This document shows positions 49,011 through 59,949 of a DNA stretch of 64,000 nt, piece by piece. The position numbers and the translations under genes were made by a program. A model generated the notes under the pieces. That model searched no databases. It was not told the origin of the DNA and saw nothing but the letters and a program-made list of their open reading frames with translations. The stretch is from positions 1,583,501-1,647,500 of the forward strand of contig JAYKKM010000114.1 of assembly GCA_035772405.1 (NCBI GenBank), given 5' to 3'. The DNA comes from Chrysogorgia sp. JL179-B06 (taxonomy: Eukaryota > Cnidaria > Anthozoa > Scleralcyonacea > Chrysogorgiidae). Each line of letters starts with the position of its first letter. Within the stretch, counting starts at the first letter, position 1.

Positions 49011-49801
49011 ACGGAAAAGTTTGATAAAATGTAATCCCTAGCTCCATCGATAGTATCTTGATTTAAATTGAAAGTTTTCTGGATCCTATCATGTACATAA
49101 AACGCAAAAAAAAGCGATAAATATCGCTCCTACAAATTTCATGGCCGCCATAACTGACGACGACCGCTGACCAACAGAACTGTTATAGAGTATTTATGAA
49201 TAATACATCATATAATTATTGAGATAATGAGATGTGTTTAGCCAACCATCGCCAATTTTTTACTTCAATAATCTGATCAACAGCGTTAAATATTGAATTC
49301 CAATACCTCTTCAAGAACAGTCTGTTTATTTTTTCTTTAATATTCGATTGGTTTGGATTGTGTTTTGACTTTGTATCTGGCTTTTAAATATAGATCTCCT
49401 AGTATAGATTCTGGCTGTTCTGCGAATCAGCTTGTTAAAAAGAAGCTATTTTAAACTGTTGTGATAACACATGATCTAGTTTATGTATTCTTGGTTTGGC
49501 TTCTGTTACAAACAGAAGTAATTGTTATTACCCTGACTGTGGGGAACAGAAATTTAAATTACTTTTTAATTGTAAAGTAGAACCGTGTCCACCTTTGAGA
49601 GGTACAGGTATGTCAGATGTACATATCCTATTTTGTTTTCAAGGCATTGTTGAATCAGGTAACATATTTCAACCAAATCATTTTGTCCCTCATGTTTTAT
49701 GCTGAGCCAACAGGAGGAGAAAAAAGGATGTTTCACAAAATTTATTTTCCTTTTATAACTACACCAGACCCCAAACCTTGCCATACCATCAAACACACCA
49801 A

Positions 49802-49979
49802 TTGCTTTTGTTCCATCGTCAGAATTAAGTGGCAAAACAGCTGCTCCTTCTGCAACCAACTCACCTGCTCCTTCTGCAACCACTTCACCATCCACAAGTT
49901 CAACTATCACTACCAGCACTTCCCAAATAAATTTTATTCATGAGTATGATATTGCTACTTATAGAGAGAAAGCCAAAGG
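49802..49979 (+). CDS. possible Ser/Thr-rich exon
   Basis: The frame reads FVPSSELSGKTAAPSATNSP, a Ser/Thr-rich stretch with APSAT repeats, and QINFIHEYDIATYREKAK, ending at a GTACGA donor. It could belong with the Ulp1-like exon at 52107 on the same strand. 49011-49800 otherwise holds the LINE 5' region and a plus frame (49496-49705) with CYYPDCGEQKFKLLFNCKVE that I do not recognise. Confidence 0.3.
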
Positions 49980-50034
49980 TACGACCGATTTGGAAATTGA
50001 TGTTCTAATAAAAAATGTGTTCAATTATAAAACA

Positions 50035-50300
50035 TCCTACATGGTCTATTTTTCTCTTCTCAAAACTCTTTCTCTTTAGGCGAGTAACTGGCGCCTCAAA
50101 ACCAGACAGCTCGGGGTAGATAAGGGGTAGAATAAAGTAATAGATAGTTAATATGACCAGGATGATGTAGATAGTGAGCTCTCTCTATGTCCATGAAATG
50201 TCCTACATGGTCTATTTTTCTCTTCTCATAACTCTTTCTCTTTAGGTGAGTATCTGGCGCCTCAAAACCAGACAGCTCAGGGTAGATAAGGGGTAAACTA
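50035..50300. repeat. ~168-bp tandem duplication
   Basis: CCTACATGGTCTATTTTTCT... through CTCGGGGTAGATAAGGGGTA (50035-50130) recurs at 50203-50298 with a few changes. It lies directly 5' of Gypsy D and may be a fragment of its LTR or an intron repeat. Confidence 0.7.
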
Positions 50301-50323
50301 TTTGGTAGTTATATACATACATC

Positions 50324-51876
50324 GTGTGGGGATGTGAGAAATTTCACTTATACCTCTATGGCTCGACATTCAACCTGGTAACTGATCACAAAGCCCTTGA
50401 AATTATTTTTCGCAATCCACGATCAAAGCCTCCAGCCCGTATTGAAAGGTGGTTGTTACGTTTGCAGCAGTATGATTTTACGGAAATCCAGCTGATTACC
50501 TTTCCCGGCATCCTGAGTCCAGCCGTCCCTACAAACGCAGCATGGCTGAGGAATATGTCTCTTATGTTACGATCCCATGCCATGTATGACCCTTGACGAA
50601 ATCGCATTAGCGACAAAAGGAGATCCAACTCTAGAAGCTGCTAAATCATGCATACAATCAGGCAACTGGCACACAGCAAAGCAATTATTTCCCAATGCCA
50701 ACAACAGTGATCTCCAGTCATTAGAGAAACTGAAAACAGAACTAACCGTGACAAACGCAGGCCTGCTTTTGCGAGGAACTCGACATCATTCCACAAGTTT
50801 TGCGAACACAAGCAGTGAATTTGGCTCACGAGGGACATCAGGGAATAGTTAAGACAAAGCGACTCCTCTGGGAAAAGGTCTGGTTCCCTGGAATCGACCG
50901 TCAGGTAGAAACATTGATTGCTAACTGCCTCCCCTGTCAAGCGGTAGGACCTGGAAACAAACCAGCCCCTTTACAGATGACAGAAATGCCTCACCACCCA
51001 TGGCAAGTCGTGAACATTGATTTCCTAGGACCACTACCGACTGGAGAAAAGCTCCTGGTTGCCATTGATCAGCATTCTCGTTTTCTAGAGGTAGAAATCA
51101 TGACGACGACAACTGCCGCGGCTGTAATTCCAAAATTGGATCGGATTTTCGCCACTCATGGTATCCCATCAACCATTGTTTCAGATAATGATCCACCATT
51201 TGACAGCGTCGACATTGCCACGTTCATGAAGGAAAATGGTGTACACCATCGACGTATAACTCCCCTCTGGCCTCAAGCCAATTCAGAGGCCGAGAGTTTC
51301 ATGAAACCACTGCTGAAAGCGATTCAAACAGCTCACGCCGAAAACAGAAATTGGCGCAGAAGATTGTAGAAATTCCTCCTCAACTTTCGCTGCACCCCAC
51401 ATACAGCTACTGGCGTATCGCCTGCCGAGTTGCTATTCAATCGAAAGCTTAGAGGGAAACTACCGTGTTTGACAGAAGATGAGGACCTCACTGGTTGTAG
51501 AACTACAGCACTGCAAAGAGATGCACAGAGAAAAGCACAAGCGAAAGATTATGCCGATGCAAGAAGAGGTGCACAGTCTGTGCATGTGAAAGTTGGTGAC
51601 TCTGTACTGGTCAGACAGAAGAAACACAACAAGCTCTCAACCAAGTTTGATATCGAGCCATATTATGTTAACAAGATTAACGGGACTATGGTTACTGCGG
51701 AAAGAAATGGGCTGACAATCACAAGGAACATTTCTTTCTTCAAACGAGTGCCTCACCAGGCTTCTGTGGATGAAGATATTCTAGTGTCCAATTCAGTTGA
51801 TAACTCGGATGCTGTTCAGCAAGTATCTGTACTACCAACTCGCCCAGATCGAGCTCGGAACATAAATGGCAACTGA
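50324..51876 (+). pseudogene. Gypsy-type element D, RNase H and integrase
   Basis: Plus strand. RNase H C-terminal half (50324-50470: WGCEKFHLYLYGSTFNLVTD, HKALEIIF, RIERWLLRLQQYDF), then the linker, then the H2C2 zinc domain (HEGHQGIVKTKRLLWEKVWF, CLPCQ). The integrase core follows with NIDFLGPL (Asp), SDNDPPF (Asp) and QANSEAES (Glu). The C-terminal part reads CTPHTATGVSPAELLFNRKL and FDIEPYYVNKI. Frames shift near 50585 and 50790, and a TAG at 51367-51369 breaks the core from the C-terminal part. The 5' portion of the element and its LTRs are missing. Confidence 0.85.
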
Positions 51877-52106
51877 TAATTTTCCGCATTTAATAGCTTC
51901 GCCAGGTTTACTGCATACACTGAGAGCCTTGCAAACATCTGTCATCGGTGCTGGAGCCCGAAGACATCAATGGAGCACTAAGATTGTTTTGATTTTCTAT
52001 GCATTTATAACTTATCATGTGGCGAACCTATATAATATTAAGTTGGACAAAGTTATATTATAGAATACGACAACTCACTTGTGTGTATTTATAGTCATGC
52101 CAAAGA

Positions 52107-52394
52107 ATGATCTCAATAAATTTGGCAATGCCGACTGGAAATGGGGCCGATTCAAAGGTGCCTGGACAACAAAATTCATCAGACTGTGGCGTTTATGTAT
52201 TGCAATATGTTCAAAGTTTCTTTGAGCTGAGATACCTACCTATGATGGCGGGTCATCACGTATGGCATATGCTCTTGTTGTTTTTCGAGGCTATCTGTGA
52301 TGGGTTATTGTATGACAATTTCAGTGAACCTATATATAAACATGTTAATGCTGGAAGTGAAATTCTTGTGGTAAATGTGCGTTTCAATAAATAA
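52107..52394 (+). pseudogene. Ulp1/SENP-type (C48) cysteine protease, C-terminal fragment
   Basis: The frame reads [28 protein letters not shown]: the Gln and catalytic Cys of SUMO-protease-like C48 enzymes lie in Q-x5-DCGVYVLQY. The His and Asp parts would be upstream and are not seen, so this is a last exon or a fragment. C48 domains occur in host deSUMOylases and in several transposon types. The family assignment is firm; the origin is open. Confidence 0.7.
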
Positions 52395-52506
52395 TTTAGA
52401 GCGAAGTTATTCACATGGAGACAGTTAAGTTTACATCGACTACGTCTGTGAAGATTTTGGGGAATAATGCTATTCCTTTCGTAAGCTATGCCATGGCCGC
52501 TGTTAA

Positions 52507-52836
52507 TTGCAACGTTCTGGGGATGTGGCTTTACTGTTAAATCCCGGACCGATTGATATTACTTTACCCAAGAAACATATTCATTTTTGTCAAGCTAATG
52601 TTAATGGTCTTAGAAATAAAAACATTAAGTTAATGACCTATTGGTCAACTCTGGAATTCACTTTCTTGGCATTACGGAATCGAGGGCAAGGAGGAGTTAT
52701 AGGTCTGTATTACAAAGATATTTTTGTCTGCAGAGTTAGGGAAGATTTAAGTTCTCCTGATATTGAAGCCCTATCGATTGAAATCCGCAGACCGCAAGCT
52801 CCAACAACGCTGCTTGGTATATTTTACTATCCATGA
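52507..52836 (+). pseudogene. LINE ORF start with NPGP motif
   Basis: Reads SGDVALLLNPGPIDI, then HIHFCQANVNGLRNKNIKLM (start of an APE endonuclease), then GQGGVIGLYYKDIFVCRVRE and LGIFYYP-stop. It is the first ~100 codons of a CR1-like LINE, with a 2A-like region expanded by two codons relative to GDVxxNPGP. It is cut off at 52836. Confidence 0.65.
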
Positions 52837-52974
52837 CAACTACCTACTTAAAATATCCTCTGATATTATTGATATATTTATGCAATAAATACAGTTAACG
52901 GCGAGCTTTCCGTGTTGTATGACGTAAGCCCATGGGGACTGGACCTAGTAACTCTTTGTGATAGATCACGTGAT

Positions 52975-53044
52975 CAGAGGTCTATATAAGACTGCTCAAC
53001 ACGAGGCCAAGCATTGTTCAACAGTTCACTAGTACCACTCGAAC
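52975..53044 (+). promoter_or_regulatory. probable promoter of the DIRS-like element
   Basis: TCTATATAAG at about 52981-52990 is a TATA box about 55 bp upstream of the ATG at 53045; GATCACGTGATC, a perfect 12-bp palindrome with an E-box CACGTG, lies just upstream at about 52964-52975. Position and spacing suit a retroelement promoter. Confidence 0.45.
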
Positions 53045-53796
53045 ATGTCCAGGTCTACCCGAAACAGTCAGGCAACCACAATGGCTACGCCAAATACCAC
53101 GATATCCGAAGTTGACACAGGAGAAAGTACTGCTGCCTTGAATCTCGTTGACACACACCCGATGCCATGGTGTCGACGTCCGTTATCGCTGCACCAAACA
53201 CGCCTACCAATCCCGTTGCCCAATCAGGGCTCCCACCACAGCTTGTTGCCTCCTCTGTTGGCTCGCCTCTGGCTCTTTACCCTACACTATTGAACACGTC
53301 TACAGGTATGCCTATTTCTCAGGCTCCGGCCTTCCTACCTACTTTTGTTCCACCTTCGCCTGCAGTACTGCAGCTTGCGTTGCCCGTGTATTCATCAGCT
53401 ATTTCTTCGTATCCTTCTTCATTCGGCACCTCTACCATGCAAATCCTACCTTCCTTCTTACCATCTCCTCCGTCCACATTCCACGTTGGGACACCTCGAA
53501 TACTGCGCCCTTTGTCATTGGTCCGGGTTTTATCCCTATCCCTTCAAAACTGGTCCATTTTGGCAGGGCAGTTTATCGATCTTCAGATTCTTATTCAAGA
53601 ATCAACCGACGAAGAACTGACAACATGCACCTTGCTCGATGGTCAGTTGGTCATCAACCCGGGGCCTCGGAAAACCAGGCAAATTACTGAGATTTTAAGC
53701 TGGGTACAAGCCTTCTCCATCTACGGGAGTATTTTTTGCACCCACCGAGCTCGCGACCTCTGGTTGTACCAGCTCTTCATTGTCCGAATGGCAAAA
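53045..53796 (+). pseudogene. DIRS-like gag-type ORF, 5' part (split by copia)
   Basis: Starts MSRSTRNSQATTMATPNTTI; after a frame break near 53160 it is Pro/Ser-rich (AAPNTPTNPVAQSG, PTFVPPSPAV). Then come the conserved-looking FVIGPGFIPIPSKLV (one frame) and GQFIDLQILIQESTDEEL, LLDGQLVINPGPRKTRQITE and ILSWVQAFSIYG (another frame). From memory, this VGPG...PSKLV / WxxAFxxY layout is that of the first ORF of DIRS-type tyrosine-recombinase retrotransposons in invertebrates. The reading breaks at 53796 in LYQLFIVRMAK, where the copia LTR begins, and resumes at 55959. Confidence 0.55.
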
Positions 53797-54074
53797 TGTT
53801 GGGTTCACGGTCGCCATTTATATATAATAAAGTATTTATTTCAGATCAAACGAACATATTAAGCATTGAGGTTTACAAGAGAAGAGACGAAGTGATTATA
53901 TTACAGAAGTTACACATATTTACATAAACTATGATTGGTCAGAATTACAATGACTGTTACCAAATATGGTCATTATGGAAGTTCATTGACATTAATTAAT
54001 TTCGTAATATATATATTTATAGATAACATAACAGACTAACTAAATACACGTTGACATATGAGCATTACCTAACA
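53797..54074 (-). repeat. copia 3' LTR (278 bp)
   Basis: Plus-strand ends TGTTGGGTTCACGG and GCATTACCTAACA. A GGGGG-rich polypurine tract (minus AAGTGGGGG, plus 54075-54083) lies directly inside it, as expected upstream of a 3' LTR. Confidence 0.9.
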
Positions 54075-54145
54075 CCCCCACTTGCTCACATGTTCTACAA
54101 ATTACAATCAATAACGTACCTTAAACAACCTACTCTGATTCACTT

Positions 54146-55661
54146 CTAATTACAAATGAAGAGTTTGAATTTATCTAACTTTATCTTACTTATCGGCTTT
54201 GTGAAGATATCAGCCACATTATCCTCACTTGCAACATACTCTAAATTGATGATACCTAACTGTATCTCGCTCCTAATAAAATGGTACTTAATATCGATAT
54301 GCTTAGATCGCTTATGGAACATTGGGTTTTTCGCCAGCTTAATTGCACCTTGATTATCCACATTTACAAGCACACTATTACTTTCCTGAAGTATCTATAA
54401 ATCGATACACAACTGTCTTAGGAATTTTCCTTCCTGCACAGTTTCAGCAACTGCAATGTACTCTGCCTCGCATGTCGACAGAGCCACAGTTTGCTGCTTC
54501 CTACTCTTCCATGATATTAATGGTCCACACTTGGACAATTGGAAACCGTAACCTGATATGCTCCTTCTATCACTAAGATTACATCCCCAGTCAGAGTCAC
54601 TAAAGCCAATTAGCGTCAAAGGGTTTTCAGATTTTTAAAACTTTGTTCTGATGTCCCTTTTAAATACCTAAGCACATGTTTAGCTGCATTTAAATTTTCC
54701 ACCGTGGGTTTGGACATGTGTTGGGATAATCTAGTAACAATGTAACACAGATCTGGTCTAGTACCAGTCATGACATAAATTAGACTTCGCCTGTATAAGT
54801 TGGAATCATCTAACTCAGGTGATTCTGGAGCAATTACCTTTTCCAATCCGAGAACAGATGGGGAAGTCTTAGGCTTACAACTGGTCATCCCAAATTTGGA
54901 CAACAATTTCTTAACATACCGAGTTTGGTTGATCTCAATCATACCTTTGGAGCATTTGAATTCAGTGCCTAAGAACCAACACAAAACACCAAGATCTTTC
55001 ATTTTAAATTGTCTGCTCAGACTGTCCTTCGCACTTTGCAACAAAGTAGAGTTGCTGGCAGATATAATCAGATCATCAACCCAGATGATCAAAATTATGC
55101 ACTTACTGCATCACCATCAACAAAACTAATGTATACACTGGGATCAGCAAGAGATTGTGTAAAGCCTTCTTTTACCAAATAATCATGAAGCATAATATTC
55201 CAGATCCTACCACTCTGTTTTAAACCATATAAAGACTTGTTTAACTTACAGACAAGCCTTTCACCATGCTTCCCTAATTTTTCGTAACCTTTTGGTTGTT
55301 CAACAAAAATGTCACAATCGATGGGTGCGTTTAAATATGCTGTCTTGACATCCATCTGATGTACAAGCGTGTTATTTTGCACTGTATGCTGGATCAATAT
55401 ACGAATTGAACTCATTCGAGCTGTAGGTGCAAAAGTCTCATGGTAGTCTACACCAGGGATTTGGGAGTAACCTTTTGCTACATACCTAGCCTTATAGGTC
55501 TCCTCCCTGTTGGGGCCTGTTTTAACTGTGTAAACCCATTTGCCCCCCACTATCTCCCGGTCCGGTGGAGGCGGGATAAGTATATATGTTTCGTTATCTA
55601 TCAGTGAGTCTATCTCATTGTCCATAGCCAAGTGGGAGGTTAATTCCCCTCCTGGGCCCAT
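54146..55661 (-). pseudogene. copia reverse transcriptase and RNase H
   Basis: The minus frame from 55661 reads KWVYTVKTG, ARYVAKGYSQIPGVDYHETF, HQMDVKTAYLNAPID (motif A), LNKSLYGLKQSGRIW. After a frameshift near 55095 it reads IIWVDDLIISAS (YVDD-type box with W), SPELDDSNLYRRSLIYVMTG, and then RNase H (GFSDSDWGCNLSDRRSISGY, STCEAEYIAVAE, KHIDIKYHFIR, DIFTKPI). A further break near 54616 and one near 54390 complete the damage. The frame starts in the primer-binding site because all upstream coding has been deleted. Confidence 0.88.
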
Positions 55662-55665
55662 AACC
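55652..55665 (-). promoter_or_regulatory. copia primer-binding site (initiator tRNA-Met, anticodon half)
   Basis: CTGGGCCCATAACC on the plus strand lies directly inside the 5' LTR. It equals the anticodon stem-loop of initiator tRNA-Met (CAU in the middle), so the element's RNA pairs with the inside, not the 3' end, of that tRNA. Drosophila copia is known to prime with a half-molecule of initiator tRNA-Met in this way. Confidence 0.9.
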
Positions 55666-55953
55666 TGTTGGGTTCACGGTCGCCATTTATTTATAATAAA
55701 GTATTTATTTCAGATCAAACGAACATATTAAGCATTGAGGTTTACAAGAGAAGAGACGAAGTGATTATATTACAGAAGTTACATATATTTACATAAACTA
55801 CATTAAACTATGATTGGTCAGAATTACAATGACTGTTACCAAATATGGTCATTATGGAAGTTCATTCACATTAATTAATTTCGTAATATATATATTTATA
55901 GATAACATAACAGACTAACTAAATACACGTTGACATATGAGCATTACCTAACA
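55666..55953 (-). repeat. copia 5' LTR (288 bp)
   Basis: Same ends as the partner LTR. The extra 10 bp are a CATTAAACTA-type insertion near 55800. ATTTATTTATAATAAAG near its plus-strand start has the look of reverse-oriented regulatory A/T sequence. Confidence 0.9.
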
Positions 55954-55958
55954 CAAAA

Positions 55959-56240
55959 CAGTTCCGTGGTCTAACGTGGGCCAATTACGATGAAGCGTTT
56001 CGTCAGGATGCGGCGGCTCGAAATATAACGGACTGGTCGAAAATGAACGTAGAACTATTCAATTATCATTCAGCCGCCTCCCGGGTCGAATTTGCACAGC
56101 CTCGTAGATCCTCAGTGGAAGCAAGAGGTTCTCCCTCCTCACAATTCGTCTGTCGTTCGTGGAATAGAGGTCGTTGCTCGTGTACGACTGCAGGAATATT
56201 TATTCGAAAAATTTGTGCGAAACGCATCGAATTTTGTTAT
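55959..56240 (+). pseudogene. DIRS-like gag-type ORF, 3' part
   Basis: Directly after the TSD the frame continues FRGLTWANYDEAFRQDAAAR, WSKMNVELFNYHSAASRVEF and a basic CRSWNRGRCSCTTAG motif, a cysteine knuckle typical of this gag-like protein. It ends in KRIEFCY-stop. 56241-56364 has no recognised content. Confidence 0.55.
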
Positions 56241-56364
56241 TAAAGTTTACACTGTTGTCTTTGGGCGTTCATACATCCTGGTATATGATGCTTTTGTGTT
56301 GCTGCCTCATCGTTCACCTTTGGCATCCCCGGGCCTCACACTATACAACTGTTTGTATGTCTGC

Positions 56365-58835
56365 CTAATAAGTGTGATATAACCAGCCTTGACGAACTTG
56401 ATAAATCGCTTTTCAAAATGGGCGATAAGATTAATAAAAATCCGGTAATAGTGGCTGGCGATTTCAACGCACCCGACATCAATTGGACTGATTATAAAAC
56501 AATAGCATCTTCTGCAGGTTCGGAGAGACTGCTTGAAATCATTGATGATCATGGGCTTAGTCAGAAGGTTAGAGAACCAACAAGGTGCCAAGGTGATATG
56601 CAATAATATTTTTGACCTGGTAGTAACAAATAACGAGAACATAATAAATAACGTCAAGATAATTGCAGGTATTAGCGATCACGACATTGTTCATTTCCAA
56701 GTGAACTTGTCATGTAAGAAGAAGAGATGCGGTTAAACGGAAAGTGTTTATTCGAAAACGAGCCAATTCACTGAAGGCCGAATCTCTCGACACAAAGTGG
56801 AATGCATTTCATCAAAGCATGCAAAACATCATGGACTCTTGCATACCTCATAAATTTACAAGTTTAACCGGTCCCTTAGAAGATAGACGAGACTAAAGCA
56901 GAAACTATATAACAAGGCAAAAAATCAGGAGATAAGGCAGATTGGACCAGATTCAAACATAAACAACATAGCAAGAACTTAAAATCAGCTAGATACACTT
57001 ATTGACATACTTGACCAACAACATGCGAGAGGACCCAAAAACGTTTTGGTCGTACCTCAAGAGGATAAGACAGGATAATCCAGGCGTAGAAGATCTCAGA
57101 ATTAACGACGAAATCATCAGCGAGACAGGAGTGAAGGCAGATACGCTTCACAAACAGTTTGCTACTGTTTTTACCAAGGAAAATCTTGAGAACATACCAA
57201 CCCCTAGAAATAGTCCAACTCCTGCAATTGGAGAGATAATCACTATAAAAGGTGTTGAAAAACAATTATTATCCCTAAACCCAAGGAAAGCTAGTGGACC
57301 AGATGCTATGCCACCATGGTTTCTGCAACAAAATGCATGCCAAATTGCACCGATATTAGTAGATATATACCAGGACTCAATCAACACAGGAACCATTCCG
57401 ACCATATGGAAAGAAGCAAACATATGTGCAGTGTTTAAGAAAAGGAAAAAGTCGGATCCGGGTAATTATAGACCGATATCTTTAACTTGTATTGCCAGTA
57501 AGATCCTGGAACATATTATTCATAGTCATTTCATGAAACATCTTGAAAGACATGGCATACTTGCTGATAATCAGCACGGTTTCAGGGCTAAGCGCTCTCC
57601 ACAGAAACTCAACTAATATGTACAACTCACGACATTGCACATGCCATCCAGTGTAACAAGGAAGTTCATCTGGCAATACTCGATTTTTTCCAAGGCGTTT
57701 GATAAAGTCCCCCACCAGAGATATTGAAAAAATTAGAGTATTATGGAGTTCGTGGTTCACTCCTAGAATGGTTTAAATCGTTCCTTACTCAGCGAAGTCA
57801 AGTGGTCGTATGTGAATGAGTGACATCCACAACAGTAATGGTAACTTCTGGTGTGCCTCAAGGAACAGTTCTGGGACCTATTTTGTTTTTACTCTATATA
57901 AAGGACTTATCTGATGGCCTAAAATCCTCTATGAGATTGTTTGCTGACCATGCCCTATTGTATTGTTTTATTGAAAATAATGAAGTAGAAAATAAATAAC
58001 CAAATAGAGATGTGGCAACACCGCTGGCAGATGGAATTTAACCCGACAAAGTGCAAGATCATGTCAATTACAACTAAAAAGAATGTCCTCAAGAAACAGT
58101 ATGTATTCTGTGGTGAGGTGTTAGAAGAGGTTGAAAGGCATCCATACATTGGGTTTTACTTGACAAGAAAATGAAATGGTCATCTCACATCTCCAGTGTG
58201 ACAAGAAAGGCCAATGGTGTGTTGAGTGTTATTAAGCGGAATCTTTGGAATTGTCCAACAGAAGTAAAAGAAACTGCTTATAGAAGCCTAGTGAGACCGA
58301 AGGTCGAATATGCGTCAACAGTGTGGGATCCACATTATAAGAAAGATATTGTAAAAGTTGAAAGAGTCGAAAGAACAGCAGCCCGATTTTGTATGGGAAA
58401 TTATGAACAAACAGCGAGTGTAACAGAAATGATGAAAACGTTAGGATGGAATTCCCTTGAATCTAGAAGGAAGATGGCACGACTTACTATGTTGTACAAA
58501 TTAAGTCGTGGTTTATTTGATTTTGACACTGACGATCTGCTAATACCAAGTCCACAAACAAGAACCTGTAATAGTCATAAATTTAAATATAGGTATATTA
58601 ATACCTCATAAATTTAAATATAGGTATTTAAATATACATGAGCAACCTTAAGTGAGTGGAACAAACTCCCTAAGAAAATAGTTTTAGCAGATTCGTTATA
58701 TGTTTTTTAAAGCTGAACTTAAGAGTTGCATTTAGATACACTTTATATTTTATGTAATTTTTATTAGTTTTTTTAGTTTATAGTTGGTGTGATAATCGTA
58801 AGATTTTTGCCGACTTAATAAAATGTAAATGTAAA
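56365..58835 (+). mobile_element. LINE (CR1/Jockey-like), 5'-truncated, decayed
   Basis: Plus strand. Endonuclease remnants: NPVIVAGDFNAPDINWTDYK, IAGISDHDIVHFQVNLS. Reverse transcriptase: LNPRKASGPDAMPPWFLQQN, NYRPISLTCIASKILEHII, NQHGFRAKRS, FSKAFDKVPH, TSGVPQGTVLGPILFLLYIK, and MRLFADHALLY where the catalytic FADD has become FADH. The C-terminal part (58171-58611) is relatively intact (LVRPKVEYASTVWDPHYKKD). The 3' UTR ends in AATAAAATGTAAATGTAAAA. Several frameshifts. Confidence 0.85.
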
Positions 58836-59067
58836 AAATGGCATATATGGTACAATGGGTCATTCTAGCAAATATCCACACTCCCTCCATGGAGGAAATG
58901 GCAAATAGATCCCCCCCCCCCCTTCTGACATCCTAGAACAATTATAGTTAATCTGAAGTTAATTATTCCCTCCGGTGGGTGGGGTGTAGATCTTTTCTGG
59001 AATCACCAATGTAAACATAGTGTCTATGTAATGTCTAATTTCAACATACTACACCATAAAGAACTAC

Positions 59068-59850
59068 ATGTTCCTTGCAAAAGTCTTGCAATTTTCCTTG
59101 GTAAAGTCGCAGCTGTGCTACGCAACTGAGGTTTGGTCACCTTCAAACGCAAAGTTGCAGATTCTCTTAGAACGAGTACAGAGACGGGCAACTCGATGGA
59201 TTCTAAGAACTAAAGTTGGTGAGCTGTCATATGAAGACAGGCTGAAATCTCTAAACCTATTGCCACTAACTTATGATCGAGAAATCAGAGATCTTGTGTT
59301 GGTTTATAAATGTATTTTTGGTTATACCGATTTAAACATTAATCAACTTTTAACCTTCGTAAAGCACAACCGATCTCGCTCACAGAATCCAACCCTAATG
59401 CTAAAACACTCCTGTTGTAAAACATCCACCTTTCAGGCATCGTTTTTTAATAGAATAGTAAAGCCTTGGAACTATATATGTAAAATAGCCTCTCCAGAAA
59501 AGTTTGCCAGTCTAAGTATTTTTAAAAGCTTTTTGCACACGACATACACCGCCTTGGTGAACAGTACTTTTACTGTAGATATGACATGTACTTGGTCGCT
59601 CATAAGAGACTGCCCTTGTCACCGTACTTAAGTCCTAAGTTATATATGTATATATTCTGTATAGTCAATAAGTTTGTTTTCAGTAGTTTAGTTTAGGGGT
59701 GGCGCCCTGCATGGGCCTCGTTGTCCCGTTTGCGCTAGCCCCATTGGACGTATACCCTATAATTTTCTTTGTCTGTATAATAATAAGTAACCTTTTATAT
59801 GTATGTCCAATAAAGCTGATAAAAAATTTAAAAAAATAAAAATAATCTAT
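59068..59850 (+). mobile_element. LINE 3' end (L2/CR1-like)
   Basis: 187 codons of a LINE C-terminus: SQLCYATEVWSPSNAKLQIL, ERVQRRATRWILRTKVGELS, YEDRLKSLNLLPLTYDREIR, DLVLVYKCIFGY. The ~200-bp 3' UTR (GGTGGCGCCCTGCATGGGCC) ends TGTCCAATAAAGCTGATAAA and an A-rich tail. Upstream, 58836-59067 has only a C12 run (58907-58920) in a short CCTCC/GGAGG-containing segment. Confidence 0.8.
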
Positions 59851-59949
59851 CAGACAATCAGCTTCTGTCAGGTCTGCTGGAGTTATCTGCTCACTTACAA
59901 GAAGGGCCATAGCAGAAACCAACAGAGAGTAATGTTGAGATAGGTACGC

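Larger units (their letters stand above)
53797..55953 (-). mobile_element. Ty1/copia retrotransposon, 2157 bp, TSD CAAAA
   Basis: LTRs at 53797-54074 and 55666-55953 are nearly identical; the main difference is one 10-bp indel. CAAAA is repeated at 53792-53796 and 55954-55958. Coding is on the minus strand. The interior has only reverse transcriptase and RNase H: gag, protease and integrase have been deleted. It interrupts the DIRS-like gag gene. The high LTR identity indicates recent insertion, probably with enzymes supplied by an intact relative. Confidence 0.93.

Noticed and set aside
53643..53666. True 2A sequence in the DIRS-like gag (GQLVINPGP)
   Set aside because: The key acidic residues before NPGP are missing; kept only as part of the comparison of NPGP motifs.
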